Shown here: piece after piece, positions 16,619 through 25,207 of the stretch
Layout: the number at the start of each line of letters is the position of its first letter
Numbering within the stretch: the stretch's first letter is position 1
From: Brevundimonas sp.
GTDB lineage: Bacteria > Pseudomonadota > Alphaproteobacteria > Caulobacterales > Caulobacteraceae
Direction: 5' to 3'
Length of the DNA: 64,000 nt
NCBI RefSeq assembly: GCF_030704825.1
Contig: NZ_JAUYNX010000011.1
Coordinates: 1-64,000 of the forward strand
Notes under the pieces: model-generated
Told to the model about the DNA's origin: nothing
Seen by the model: the letters and a program-made list of their open reading frames with translations, nothing else
Databases searched by the model: none
Position numbers and translations under genes: made by a program

Positions 16619-17356
16619 ATGAAGCTGATCGACCAGATGCGCCGGCGTGCCGCGCGCTATCTCGACATCGAAGCGGTGACCATCGCGCCGGCGCGCGGCG
16701 CATTCTCGCTGAGCTTCGACGACATCCCGGCCAGCGCCTGGACCGAGGCGGGGCCGGTGCTGGCGGAACATGGGGTCAAGGCGACCTACTATGTCTGCGG
16801 CGGCCTCGCGGGCGGCCGCAACATGGACCGCGACCAGTTCGAGGTCGAGCATCTGCAGGCCCTGCACGCGGCGGGGCACGAGGTCGGTTGCCACACCTTC
16901 GGCCACACCAGCGCGCTGCGGATGGACGCCGACGCCCTGCGGCTGAGCCTCGACGCCAACGCCGCCTGGGTGGCCGAACGGCTGGACGGCTATCGCATGA
17001 CCACCTTCGCCTGGCCGTTCGGGGACGCGACGCTGGGAGCCAAGCGGGTGGTGCGCGAGCGGTTCGATCTGGGCCGGGGCGTGCGCGACGGGGTCAACGC
17101 CGGGCGTGAGGATCGGGCGCTGATCCGGTCGATCGGACTGGAGAGCCGGCGCCTGCCCGGCTACGACCTCGAGGGGCTGATGGCGGAGGCGGCGGCGCGG
17201 CGCGGCTGGCTGACGGCCTACGGGCACGACGTCTCCGACCGGCCGACGGACTATGGCTGCACGCCCGACGACCTGGACCGGTTGCTGCGGCTGGCGAAGG
17301 CGGCGGGGCTGGAGGTGCTGCCGGTCGGGGCGGCGTGGGGCCGGGTCACAAAATAA
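16619..17356 (+). CDS. Polysaccharide deacetylase (NodB-like) family protein
   Basis: 245 aa from ATG 16619; a GTG at 16604 would add five residues. NodB motifs: [11 protein letters not shown] (metal Asp pair), [16 protein letters not shown] (the two metal-binding His), and [13 protein letters not shown] (motif 3). No signal peptide, so it is cytoplasmic or works on a lipid-linked sugar. It could remove N- or O-acetyl groups from a surface polysaccharide. It stands alone, divergent from glyQ. Confidence 0.85.
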   Translation: MKLIDQMRRRAARYLDIEAVTIAPARGAFSLSFDDIPASAWTEAGPVLAEHGVKATYYVCGGLAGGRNMDRDQFEVEHLQALHAAGHEVGCHTFGHTSALRMDADALRLSLDANAAWVAERLDGYRMTTFAWPFGDATLGAKRVVRERFDLGRGVRDGVNAGREDRALIRSIGLESRRLPGYDLEGLMAEAAARRGWLTAYGHDVSDRPTDYGCTPDDLDRLLRLAKAAGLEVLPVGAAWGRVTK

Positions 17357-17368
17357 TCCGGGAACAGA

Positions 17369-18292
17369 TCAGGCCGCTTCGGCCATCTCCGCGGCCTTGC
17401 GTCCATCCGCCCATCTGATCAGCGCGGCGCGAGGCCAGGCGACGATCCACGAGCGGGCCGTGTATTCGCCCTTTTCGATCAGGGCTGCGCGGGTCGGGGA
17501 ACTGGTCGCGGCGCGCTGGGTATGGATGTCGCCGGGCCCCTGATGGATCATGAAGGCGCCGTGCTTCAGCGGATTGACCCGCAGATAGGCGAGACGCGGG
17601 CTGATCTGCTCCAGCGGCGGATCGTAGAACCAGGACGAGCCGAGCATGCCGGCCATCTCCGGGCGGCGTTTGAGGATCTCCGCGGCCGTCGCCCAGGCGC
17701 GGTCCCAGCCGGCCTCGTTGAAGTCGGACAGTTCGCGGCTTTCGGTATGCACCTCCAGCCAGGGCTTCCAGGCCTGGGCGGCGGCGTAGGCCGGGATCAC
17801 CGACCAGCCCCAGCCCTCGCGGGCGTGGCGCAGGATCTGGCCCGGCCCCATCGGCGAGGACAGGTCGATCATCTGGGTGCGGGCGCCGGGCACGCTGAGA
17901 ACCAGCGAGATGCGCACGTCCTTGGCCCAGAAGTCGCGATCATAGGGGTCGGCGGCGGCGGTCAGGAAGTCGGCGAGGCGCTGGATCCATTCCGGATAGA
18001 GCTCCATGACCGCGGGCGGCATGTTCGCGGCCGGAACCCGGGCCGGCATCTCCAGCGCCCAGATGGCGACGAGGGCGCGGCGATGGTCGTCGGTCAGGGC
18101 GCCGCCGAAGGCTTCGGCCAGCGCCTCTTCGGCGCGATGGCCGGGCTGGTCGAAATCCCAGTGCGGAGCCGAGGCCGCGGCGGCGTCCGCAGCGGCGTCC
18201 TTCAGGGCGTGGAGCCGGGCGCGGTCTTCGGCCGGCACGCGGGCCAGCACGGCTTCGAAGGCGGCGATCTGGTCGGGCGAGAGCGTTTCCAT
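17369..18292 (-). CDS. Hypothetical conserved protein
   Basis: 307 aa from ATG 18292 (a GTG seven codons upstream is possible). Soluble, rich in Ala/Trp. Recognisable but unassigned segments are PHWDFDQPGHRAEEALAE, GMLGSSWFYDPPLEQISPRL, and a striking HGAFMIHQGPGDIHTQRA that has two His residues spaced like metal ligands. I do not recognise the family. It is convergent with the deacetylase (12-base gap) and upstream of a strong hairpin. Confidence 0.65.
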   Translation of the reverse strand: METLSPDQIAAFEAVLARVPAEDRARLHALKDAAADAAAASAPHWDFDQPGHRAEEALAEAFGGALTDDHRRALVAIWALEMPARVPAANMPPAVMELYPEWIQRLADFLTAAADPYDRDFWAKDVRISLVLSVPGARTQMIDLSSPMGPGQILRHAREGWGWSVIPAYAAAQAWKPWLEVHTESRELSDFNEAGWDRAWATAAEILKRRPEMAGMLGSSWFYDPPLEQISPRLAYLRVNPLKHGAFMIHQGPGDIHTQRAATSSPTRAALIEKGEYTARSWIVAWPRAALIRWADGRKAAEMAEAA

Positions 18293-18344
18293 GCCCGACA
18301 GTCTGGCAGACACCGGTTTGCCGACGGTTAAGGCTGGAACAGGC

Positions 18345-18377
18345 GAAGGCGGCGGCCCTTCCGGGTCCGCCGCCTTC
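18345..18377 (-). terminator. Strong hairpin after the fasciclin gene
   Basis: An 11-bp perfect stem GAAGGCGGCGG/CCGCCGCCTTC (18345-18355 and 18367-18377) with an 11-base loop lies 18 bases past the fasciclin stop. There is no good T-run on the minus strand, so termination would be weak or factor-dependent. Confidence 0.5.
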
Positions 18378-18394
18378 CCTGGCCCCCGCCCGGG

Positions 18395-19390
18395 TCAGTC
18401 TTTCGGCGTCGGAGCCGGATTCCCCGGATCCTCCTCGTCGTCCACCTGGCCGTCGGTCGGGTTCGGCACGGGCGGCGACTGCACCGTCGTGGTGGTGGCG
18501 GCGGGCTGGCCGGACGGCGCGGTCTCGCCTGTCGCCGGCCGGGTGGTCTGCGTCACGCCCGAACCCGGCGCCGGGGCGACGTCCGGGACGGCCGGGGCGG
18601 CCGGAGCGGGGTTGGTGGCAGCCGGCGAGGGCGAAGTCGCGGCCGGGGTTTCCCCCGGCAGGGTCGGCGGCGTCGGCACCGGCGCCTCCTCGACGGCGGC
18701 CTCGTCGGCGGGCGTCGGGGCCTCCTCGTCGCCCACGGCGACCATGGATTCGGCCGGGTTCAGCACCTTGTCGATGGCGAAGATCGCGCCGTTCGAGGCG
18801 TCGATGTCGGCGCGGGTGACCATGGCGCCGTCGACCCGAAGCGCCTCGCCCGTGCCGTCCAGCAACACCCGGGTGCGCGACGCGGTCTCGACCCCGCCCC
18901 GGGCGCCCCGAATCTGGGCCGAGGACACGTCGGCGACGATAACATGGTAGAGCAGCAGACTGCGCAGTTCCGCGGCGTTGGCCGGGTCCATCAGCCGCGC
19001 CCGCTCGGCTTCGGGCAGGGCGGCGAAGGCTTCGTCGGTCGGCGCGAAGATCGACACCGCGGGGCGCGACTTCAGGGTTTCGGTCAGCTGGGCGCGGTCC
19101 AGCGCGGCGAGCAGGGTGGTGAAATTGCCCTGGGCGGTCAGGACGTCGATGACGTTGTTCGCCTGGGCCGGCGTGGCGGCGGCGACAGCCTGCGCCGGAA
19201 CCGCCGGCGCGGCGGGTTGGGCCGGAACCGCGCTCGTGGTCGCCGGCTCCGCCGGAGTCGCCGGCGTGGCGGGGGTGGCGGGCGTGGCCGGGACCGGCGA
19301 CGGAGCCGGCGGCACGAGCGGATCCTGGGCGAAGGCGGCAGACGCGAGGGCGGTCGCGGCGGCGGCAGACAGCAATCCGAGGCGAAGCAT
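18395..19390 (-). CDS. Secreted fasciclin (FAS1) domain protein with Pro/Ala-rich flanks
   Basis: 331 aa. ATG 19390 follows AAAGGGA at good spacing and starts a signal peptide (residues 1-22, ASAAFA-QDP). Residues ~25-70 are a Pro/Ala/Thr linker with repeated TPA units. One FAS1 domain follows (~75-210): NNVIDVLTAQGNFTTLLAAL, SIFAPTDEAFAALP, LLLYHVIVAD, then GAIFAIDKVLNP. The last ~110 residues are again low complexity, rich in Pro, Ala and Thr, and end in acidic DDEEDPG. FAS1 proteins mediate adhesion between cells or to matrix. Likely a periplasmic or surface protein; binding partner unknown. Confidence 0.9.
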   Translation of the reverse strand: MLRLGLLSAAAATALASAAFAQDPLVPPAPSPVPATPATPATPATPAEPATTSAVPAQPAAPAVPAQAVAAATPAQANNVIDVLTAQGNFTTLLAALDRAQLTETLKSRPAVSIFAPTDEAFAALPEAERARLMDPANAAELRSLLLYHVIVADVSSAQIRGARGGVETASRTRVLLDGTGEALRVDGAMVTRADIDASNGAIFAIDKVLNPAESMVAVGDEEAPTPADEAAVEEAPVPTPPTLPGETPAATSPSPAATNPAPAAPAVPDVAPAPGSGVTQTTRPATGETAPSGQPAATTTTVQSPPVPNPTDGQVDDEEDPGNPAPTPKD

Positions 19391-19593
19391 GACAGTATCC
19401 CTTTCTGAAACGGAAGGCCGCAAAGGGAGGTCAAGCGCGGCCGTAAGCAACCAACACTATCAGGTGGAAAACCCAGCCGACCCGGCGGTTCCAATTCCTC
19501 GGGAATGATTGTGGAGATCGCTGTTTGAACCGAATCCGCATGAAGAAGATTCGCGTTAAGCTTCGCCGTGTCGGCGAACAGCCTGGCTTTATC

Positions 19594-20475
19594 TCAATTC
19601 AGCCGGGGGGACGCCAGTCTCGTGGACACAACCCACCAGTCGGGACGCGAGGCCGCCAGGAGGCGGGCGGCCTCGTCGGCCGCCGCCGCCGTGGCGAACA
19701 GGGCGAAGACGGTCGCGCCCGATCCGGACATCCGCGCCAGGCGCACGCCGGGCAGGGCTTCCACCGCCGCCAGGGCCTCGCCGATGACGGGCTGGAGCGC
19801 GACGGCCGGCGCCTGCAGGTCGTTGCGCTGGTCGGCCAGCCACGCGAGCACGGAGGCCGGATCCCAGCCGGAAGGCGGCCGGGGTCGATCCGCGGCCCGC
19901 ACCGGCCCGGCGTCATAGGCCCCATAGACCGCGCCCGTCGGGGACGGGACCCCCGGATTGACCAGCAGTACGGGCAGGGGCGGCAGCCGGGGCTCGAAGG
20001 TCAGGCGCTCCCCCCGCCCCTCCGCCCAGGCGCTGCGGGCGTGCAGGCACATGGGGCCGTCGGCGCCCACCACGTCGGCGATCCCGGCCAGCGCCGCGTC
20101 GTCGAGGGGCAGGCCCAGCGCGTCGCGCGCCAGCCTCAGGGCCGCGCCGGCGTCGGACGAGCCGCCGCCCAGGCCGGCGGCGACGGGCAATCTCTTGTCC
20201 AGGGCGACCCTGAGCGGCGGATCGCCGACCCCCGCCGCCTCGCCGAGCGTCCGCAGGGCGCGCAGAACCAGGTTGTCGTCCCGGCCGTCCAGCGCCCCGG
20301 CGAAGGGCCCGGCGACCGTCAGCGACAGCCGGTCGGCCGGCTCGAGGGTCAGCCGGTCGCCGACGTCGGCGAAGGCGACGAGGCTTGCGAGAGGATGATA
20401 GCCGTCCGCGTCGACTGGTCCGATGTGAAGGAACAGATTGACCTTGGCGGGCGCCAGACGGGTGACCGCGGCCAT
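19594..20475 (-). CDS. ispE: 4-diphosphocytidyl-2-C-methyl-D-erythritol kinase
   Basis: 293 aa, GHMP kinase. LAPAKVNLFLHIGPVDADGYH at the N-terminus and the ATP-binding LPVAAGLGGGSSDAGAALR near residue 95 identify IspE, with the C-terminal RMSGSGATVFALF loop. It phosphorylates CDP-ME in the non-mevalonate isoprenoid pathway. It starts 3 bases after the TPR gene stop, so it is the last gene of an operon with ETF-QO and the TPR protein. The 203 bases between it and the fasciclin gene hold no gene; a hairpin TTCGCC/GGCGAA lies at 19562-19578. Confidence 0.95.
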   Translation of the reverse strand: MAAVTRLAPAKVNLFLHIGPVDADGYHPLASLVAFADVGDRLTLEPADRLSLTVAGPFAGALDGRDDNLVLRALRTLGEAAGVGDPPLRVALDKRLPVAAGLGGGSSDAGAALRLARDALGLPLDDAALAGIADVVGADGPMCLHARSAWAEGRGERLTFEPRLPPLPVLLVNPGVPSPTGAVYGAYDAGPVRAADRPRPPSGWDPASVLAWLADQRNDLQAPAVALQPVIGEALAAVEALPGVRLARMSGSGATVFALFATAAAADEAARLLAASRPDWWVVSTRLASPRLN

Positions 20476-20478
20476 GGC

Positions 20479-22344
20479 TCAGAGCTGGTCGGGCGATACC
20501 GACGGGACCGTCGACAGGCCGCGCGCCAGCTTCCGCTCGACCTCGGCGCGACGTTCGGCGTCGGGCTCCAGCGTCAGCACGCGGTTCCATTGCCATTCGG
20601 CCTCGCGACGGCGGCCGATCTGCCAGTAGGCGTCGCCCAGATGGTCGACAATGGTGGGGTTGGCCGGCAGCTTGTTGACGGCGCCCTCCAGGTTTTCGAC
20701 GGCGGCTTCGTACTGGCCCTGCCGGAACTGGGCCCAGCCCAGGGAGTCCTGGATGGAGCCGTCCTCGGGCGAGGCCGCATGGGCCCGGGCCAGCATTTCG
20801 GCGCCCTGTTCGACCCTCCGGCCGCTGTCGACCCACATATAGCCCAGGTAGTTCAGGATGCCGGGATCCTCGGGCCGGGCCTGCAACGCCGCCCAGAGTT
20901 CGTTCTCCGCCTCGACCAGTCGACCGAGACCCTCAAGGGCGGCGCCCCTGAGAAAGCGGAATTCGACCGGCTGGCCCGGGACGTTCATCGTCGGCCGGTT
21001 GAGGATCTCCAGCGCCTCTTCGTGCAGTTCCATGTCTTCCAGCCCCGCGGCCAGTTCGAAAGCGAACGCCGGCTGGCCGGCGGCGGCCGCGTCAGCGCGC
21101 CGCAAGGCCTCCAGCGCCCGCGCCGCGTCTTCTTCCCCGGTGAAGGTGCGCGCGAGTCCTATCTGGGCGCGGGCATAGGTGATGGGATCGGCCTGGCTGA
21201 CACGCCCGAAGGCTTCACGCGCCGATTCCGGTTGAGGACGCCGTCCCGCCGTGAAGCTCTGACCCAGCCGCAGGGCGGATTCGTCGCTCGGGTGCAGACT
21301 GTAGGCCAGGCGCCGATAGATGGCGGCGTAGTCATGCAGTTCCCCGGCGCTGGTTTGCATGGCGGCGAATTCCAGGGCGTCCGCCGCCCGTTCCAGATGA
21401 TCCGGAGCGGCGGGAGGGCGGCCTCGAGCGGTAACCCGGGCGCGGGCGAGGACGGCCGCGGAGTCCGGATTGTCCCCGGTCAGGGCGGCGTCGTAGATCG
21501 CTAGCGCCTCGTCCCGCCGTCCGCGGCGTTCGAGGAATTCGGCGAAATCCATGGCGTACAGGAGGGAGCCGCCCGGCGTGGCCGTCAGCGTCCTGTATTC
21601 GGCCTCGGCTTCATCGAACCGGCGGCGGCTTTCCAGCAGGCTGGCGCGCTGCTGACGCAGGATCAGGCCTGCGGGGTCGGTCGCCGGAACATCGACGGCC
21701 TGCAGCGCCCTGTCCCAGTCGCCGGCGGCGCCGGCGATCGTCGGCGTCAGATAGCGGCCGGCGAGATCGAAGGGCGGAGCCAGCGGACGGGCCGTCATCA
21801 TGGCCAGGCTGGCGGCGGCGTCCCCGGCCCGCAGCGTCTGAACCAGATCCACCATCCGGCCGGCGTCGACCAGATCGGGCATGCCCTCGACCATCGGCGT
21901 CAGGCGCGCCACGGCGTCCAGGTCGCCGGAGAACAGGCCGGACTTGAACGCCTCCTCGACGATCATGGGCTGCTCGGGAGTCAGGACCTGGGCTTCCGCC
22001 AGCAATTCCGCGCCCGTGGCGCGGTCGCCGCGGATGCTGGCCAGACGGCCGGACAGGTAGAGGCCGTAGGCGGACTGGCCCTCGGCGTCGCGCGGAACGG
22101 GCGACCAGACCGGGGGGATCGCGACGGCGAAGGGCGGCGCGGACTCGACCGGCCCGCCTTCCACCATGACCCCGGGCTCGCCCTCGAGAATGATCGCGGG
22201 TCCGGCGGGGGCCGGAACGGTCTCGTCCGGCGCGGGGACGACGACAGGCGCGTCCTGGGCCCGGGCCGACGATGTCGGCGAAGCCGAGGCCAGCGCCGTC
22301 AGGGCGCAACCGGTCAGGAGAAGGGCGAGGCGAGAGAGGCGCAT
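20479..22344 (-). CDS. TPR-repeat lipoprotein
   Basis: 621 aa. The N-terminus MRLSRLALLLTGCALT has a lipobox (LTGC, Cys13), so it is probably a lipoprotein. The body is a string of tetratricopeptide-type helices: QSAYGLYLSGRLASIRGDRA, ALEALRRADAAAAGQPAFAFE, AENELWAALQARPEDPGILN, and YEAAVENLEGAVNKLPANP are the clearest repeats. A DSLGWAQFRQGQYEAA segment is typical of the C-terminal capping repeats. Such proteins scaffold envelope complexes. It precedes ispE, an arrangement that I believe is common in alphaproteobacteria; the functional link is unknown. Confidence 0.87.
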   Translation of the reverse strand: MRLSRLALLLTGCALTALASASPTSSARAQDAPVVVPAPDETVPAPAGPAIILEGEPGVMVEGGPVESAPPFAVAIPPVWSPVPRDAEGQSAYGLYLSGRLASIRGDRATGAELLAEAQVLTPEQPMIVEEAFKSGLFSGDLDAVARLTPMVEGMPDLVDAGRMVDLVQTLRAGDAAASLAMMTARPLAPPFDLAGRYLTPTIAGAAGDWDRALQAVDVPATDPAGLILRQQRASLLESRRRFDEAEAEYRTLTATPGGSLLYAMDFAEFLERRGRRDEALAIYDAALTGDNPDSAAVLARARVTARGRPPAAPDHLERAADALEFAAMQTSAGELHDYAAIYRRLAYSLHPSDESALRLGQSFTAGRRPQPESAREAFGRVSQADPITYARAQIGLARTFTGEEDAARALEALRRADAAAAGQPAFAFELAAGLEDMELHEEALEILNRPTMNVPGQPVEFRFLRGAALEGLGRLVEAENELWAALQARPEDPGILNYLGYMWVDSGRRVEQGAEMLARAHAASPEDGSIQDSLGWAQFRQGQYEAAVENLEGAVNKLPANPTIVDHLGDAYWQIGRRREAEWQWNRVLTLEPDAERRAEVERKLARGLSTVPSVSPDQL

Positions 22345-22411
22345 GGCGCGACCCTCTCCGGATTATGCGGCGACGACAAGGCCTGCCGCCACCCCGGGGA
22401 GATTTTGGGCG

Positions 22412-24163
22412 TCACATATTCGGATAGTTGGGTCCGCCGCCGCCCTCGGGCGTGGTCCAGACGATGTTCTGCGACGGATCCTTGATGTCGCAGGTTTTGC
22501 AGTGGACGCAGTTCTGGGCGTTGATCTGGAAGCGCGGATTGCCCCCGGCCTCGTCGTACAGCACCTCGTACACCCCCGCCGGACAGTAGAGCCGCGCGGG
22601 CTCGCCGTACTCCGGCAGGTTCACCCGGATCGGGATCGAGGGATCCAGCAGCTTCAGGTGGGCCGGCTGTTCCTCGGCGTGGTTGGTGTTGGAGATAAAG
22701 ACCGAGGACAGCTTGTCGAACGACAGCTTTCCGTCCGGCTTCGGATAGGCGATCGGCTTGTGCTTCGCGGCCTTCCCGGTCGACCCGGCATCGGTCTTTC
22801 CGTGCTTCAGCGTCCACGGGAGGTTCACGCGGAAGATCGACGAGAACCACATGTCGATCAGGCCCGCCGCCCCGCCCAGGGTCGTGCCCAGCTTCGACAA
22901 ATAGGGTTTGGCGTTCCGGACCTGCTTCAGCTCCCGATAGACCCAGCTCTTCTCGTATGCCGTCTGGTATTCAACCAGTTGATCGCCCGAGCGCCCGGCG
23001 ATGACGGCGTCATAGGCGGCGTCGGCGGCCAGCATGCCGGTCTTCATGGCGTTGTGGCTGCCCTTGATGCGGGGCACGTTCACGAAGCCGGCGGAACAGC
23101 CGATCAGAACGCCGCCGGGGAAGCTGAGCTTCGGCACCGACTGAAAACCGCCCTCGGTGATGGCGCGGGCGCCGTAGGAGACGCGGGTCCCGCCCTCCAG
23201 ATGTTCGGCGATGGCCGGGTGGTGTTTGAAGCGCTGGAACTCGTCGAACGGCGACAGGAAGGGGTTCCTGTAGTTCAGGTGCACGACGTAGCCGATGGCC
23301 ACGTAGCGGTCGCCGAAATGGTAGAGGAAACTGCCGCCGCCGGTGAATTCGTCCAGCGGCCAGCCGGTGGTGTGCTGGGCCAGGCCGGGGCGATGCTTCT
23401 CCGCCGGGACCTGCCACAGCTCCTTGAGGCCGATGCCGAATTTCTGCGGCTCAGCCGTGTCGCACAGGTTGTGGCGCGCCATGATGGTCTTGGCCAGGGA
23501 GCCGCGCACGCCCTCGGCGATGAAGACGTATTTGCCGTGCAACTCGATGCCGGGCTGGAAGTCGCCGGTCGGCTTGCCGTGGCGGTCGATGCCGAAGACG
23601 CCGGCGACCACGCCCTTCACCCGGCCGGACGGTTCGTCCCAGACCACGTGGCTGGCGGCCATGCCGGGATAGACCTCGACGCCCAGGGCTTCCGCCTGTT
23701 CGCCCAGCCAGCGCGCGACATTGCCCAGCGAGGCGATGTAGCAGCCGTCGTTGTGCATGATCGGCGGCAGCAGGGGCATCGGCAGGGAAGCCTGGCCCAT
23801 CGGCCCCAGGATCATGAACCTGTCCTCGGCGACGGGCGTCTCCAGCGGCGCGCCGCGTTCCTTCCAGTCGGGGAAGAGCTCGTTCAGGGCCTTCGGGTCG
23901 ATGACGGCGCCCGAGAGAATGTGGCCGCCGATCTCGGCCGACTTCTCCAGCACGGCGACGGTGATCTCCTTGCCGTCCTTTTCCGCCCGCTGCTTCAGGC
24001 GGATGGCGGCGGACAGGCCGGCGGGGCCGCCGCCGACGATGACGACGTCGTATTCCATCACCTCGCGTTCGACCCCGGCCAGGGCCTCGGCGGGCGGCAG
24101 CTTGTCGATCACGGCTTCCTGCCAGGCGTTCGCGGCGCCGCCTTCGATCGCTTCCTCGGCCAT
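22412..24163 (-). CDS. Electron-transfer flavoprotein:ubiquinone oxidoreductase
   Basis: 583 aa. FAD-binding VVIVGGGPAGLSAAIRL near residue 42, the conserved SGAVIDPKALNELFPDW, GCSAGFVNVPRIKGSHNAMK, and the C-terminal ferredoxin-like 4Fe-4S ligands in YCPAGVYE and NCVHCKTCDIKDPSQNI are all present. It passes electrons from the ETF of fatty-acid and amino-acid oxidation to ubiquinone at the inner membrane. The enoyl-CoA hydratase at 6-6.8 kb belongs to the same general metabolism but is not linked. Start ATG 24163 keeps the whole N-terminus. It leads the run toward the TPR and ispE genes, with a 67-base gap. Confidence 0.96.
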   Translation of the reverse strand: MAEEAIEGGAANAWQEAVIDKLPPAEALAGVEREVMEYDVVIVGGGPAGLSAAIRLKQRAEKDGKEITVAVLEKSAEIGGHILSGAVIDPKALNELFPDWKERGAPLETPVAEDRFMILGPMGQASLPMPLLPPIMHNDGCYIASLGNVARWLGEQAEALGVEVYPGMAASHVVWDEPSGRVKGVVAGVFGIDRHGKPTGDFQPGIELHGKYVFIAEGVRGSLAKTIMARHNLCDTAEPQKFGIGLKELWQVPAEKHRPGLAQHTTGWPLDEFTGGGSFLYHFGDRYVAIGYVVHLNYRNPFLSPFDEFQRFKHHPAIAEHLEGGTRVSYGARAITEGGFQSVPKLSFPGGVLIGCSAGFVNVPRIKGSHNAMKTGMLAADAAYDAVIAGRSGDQLVEYQTAYEKSWVYRELKQVRNAKPYLSKLGTTLGGAAGLIDMWFSSIFRVNLPWTLKHGKTDAGSTGKAAKHKPIAYPKPDGKLSFDKLSSVFISNTNHAEEQPAHLKLLDPSIPIRVNLPEYGEPARLYCPAGVYEVLYDEAGGNPRFQINAQNCVHCKTCDIKDPSQNIVWTTPEGGGGPNYPNM

Positions 24164-24260
24164 GGCCTGATGTCCTCGCGGTCAGTGGGGTCTCGGTGTT
24201 TTCCGCTTATCGGAAGGTGACGCAGGGGTGGTCAAGGACTATCCCTGTCCGGACCGAACC

Positions 24261-25049
24261 ATGAGCCCGCAACCCCTCGACAGCGCCAGCGCCGAAAGCC
24301 TGCTCGCCTTCTGGCGCGACGCGGGGGTCGACGCCTGTTTCGAGGACGCGCCGGTCGACCGCACCCATGTCGCCCCGCCGCCGGCGGTGAAGGCGGTGGC
24401 GAAGGCCACGGCCTCGGTGACGGCGCCGGTCCACTCGGGGGACGCCGTGGCGGAGGCGCGGCGGCTGGCGGCGGGCGCGGACACGCTGGAGGCCCTGGGC
24501 CAGGCCATCGCCGCCTTCGAAGGCTGCCCCCTGCGCGGCATGGGAGCCAGACAGGCCGTCTTCAGCCGCGGCAATCCCGAGGCCGAGGTGCTGATCATCG
24601 GCGAGGGGCCCGGCGCGGAGGAGGACGAGCGCGGCCAGCCCTTCATCGGCAAGGCGGGCAAGCTGCTGGACCGGATGCTGGCAGAGGCGGGGCTGGAGGG
24701 TCGGGTGTTCATCACCAACACCGTCTTCTGGCGTCCGCCGGGCAACCGCACGCCGACCCCGGCCGAACAGGCCGTCTGCGCGCCCTTCGTCGAGCGCGCC
24801 TTCGCCTTGCTGAAGCCGAAGGCCGTGCTGCTGGTCGGGGCCGCGGCCTCGAAATCCGTGCTGGGAGCGGAGGAAGGCATCATGCGCCTGCGCGGGAACT
24901 GGAAGGAATGGCGGCTGGCCGAGGGGGCCGTGTCGGCTCCCGCGCTGCCGACGCTGCATCCCGCCTTCCTGCTGCGCCAGCCGCTGGCCAAGCGGCAGGC
25001 CTGGGCCGATCTGCTGTTGCTGGCGGCGCGGCTGGAAGCCCACGGCTGA
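24261..25049 (+). CDS. Uracil-DNA glycosylase, family 4-like
   Basis: 262 aa from ATG 24261; an in-frame GTG 33 bases earlier is possible. The last ~190 residues are the UDG domain: motif A as IIGEGPGAEEDERGQPF, ITNTVFWRPPGNRTPTPAEQ, and motif B as LPTLHPAFLLRQP. The N-terminal ~75 residues are an Ala-rich linker region. Family 4 enzymes usually hold a 4Fe-4S cluster with four Cys, but only three Cys exist in this protein and just two (FEGCPL and QAVCAPF) lie near expected positions, so the cluster is probably absent or altered. It removes uracil from DNA. Confidence 0.88.
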   Translation: MSPQPLDSASAESLLAFWRDAGVDACFEDAPVDRTHVAPPPAVKAVAKATASVTAPVHSGDAVAEARRLAAGADTLEALGQAIAAFEGCPLRGMGARQAVFSRGNPEAEVLIIGEGPGAEEDERGQPFIGKAGKLLDRMLAEAGLEGRVFITNTVFWRPPGNRTPTPAEQAVCAPFVERAFALLKPKAVLLVGAAASKSVLGAEEGIMRLRGNWKEWRLAEGAVSAPALPTLHPAFLLRQPLAKRQAWADLLLLAARLEAHG

Positions 25050-25151
25050 GCTTGTTAACCCCCGCGACTCAAAACCGCCCCAAAAAGGGGACAAATCTTG
25101 ACATGGGTCGGGGGCGGTGGCGCCTTTCTGGCCTGACGACCGAACGAACGG

Positions 25152-25187
25152 CGTTGAATGGCCCGAGTCGAGACGGGCGATTCAACG
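25152..25187 (+). promoter_or_regulatory. Hairpin in the 5' leader of the lytic transglycosylase
   Basis: Arms CGTTGAATGGCCCG (25152-25165) and CGGGCGATTCAACG (25174-25187) pair at 13 of 14 positions around an 8-base loop. It lies between a TTGACA hexamer (25098-25103) and the GTG start at 25208, so it would form in the leader RNA or act as an operator. Confidence 0.5.
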
Positions 25188-25207
25188 TTCCAAGGGGGGC
25201 CGCCGCA

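Noticed and set aside
19200..19320. Short tandem repeats (TPATPATPA coding) as a possible minisatellite
   Set aside because: They encode the Pro/Ala/Thr linker of the fasciclin protein; normal low-complexity coding sequence.
22166..24220. 684-codon plus-strand frame opposite ETF-QO
   Set aside because: Runs across two real minus-strand genes and shows no domain; composition is typical of a reverse-strand shadow.
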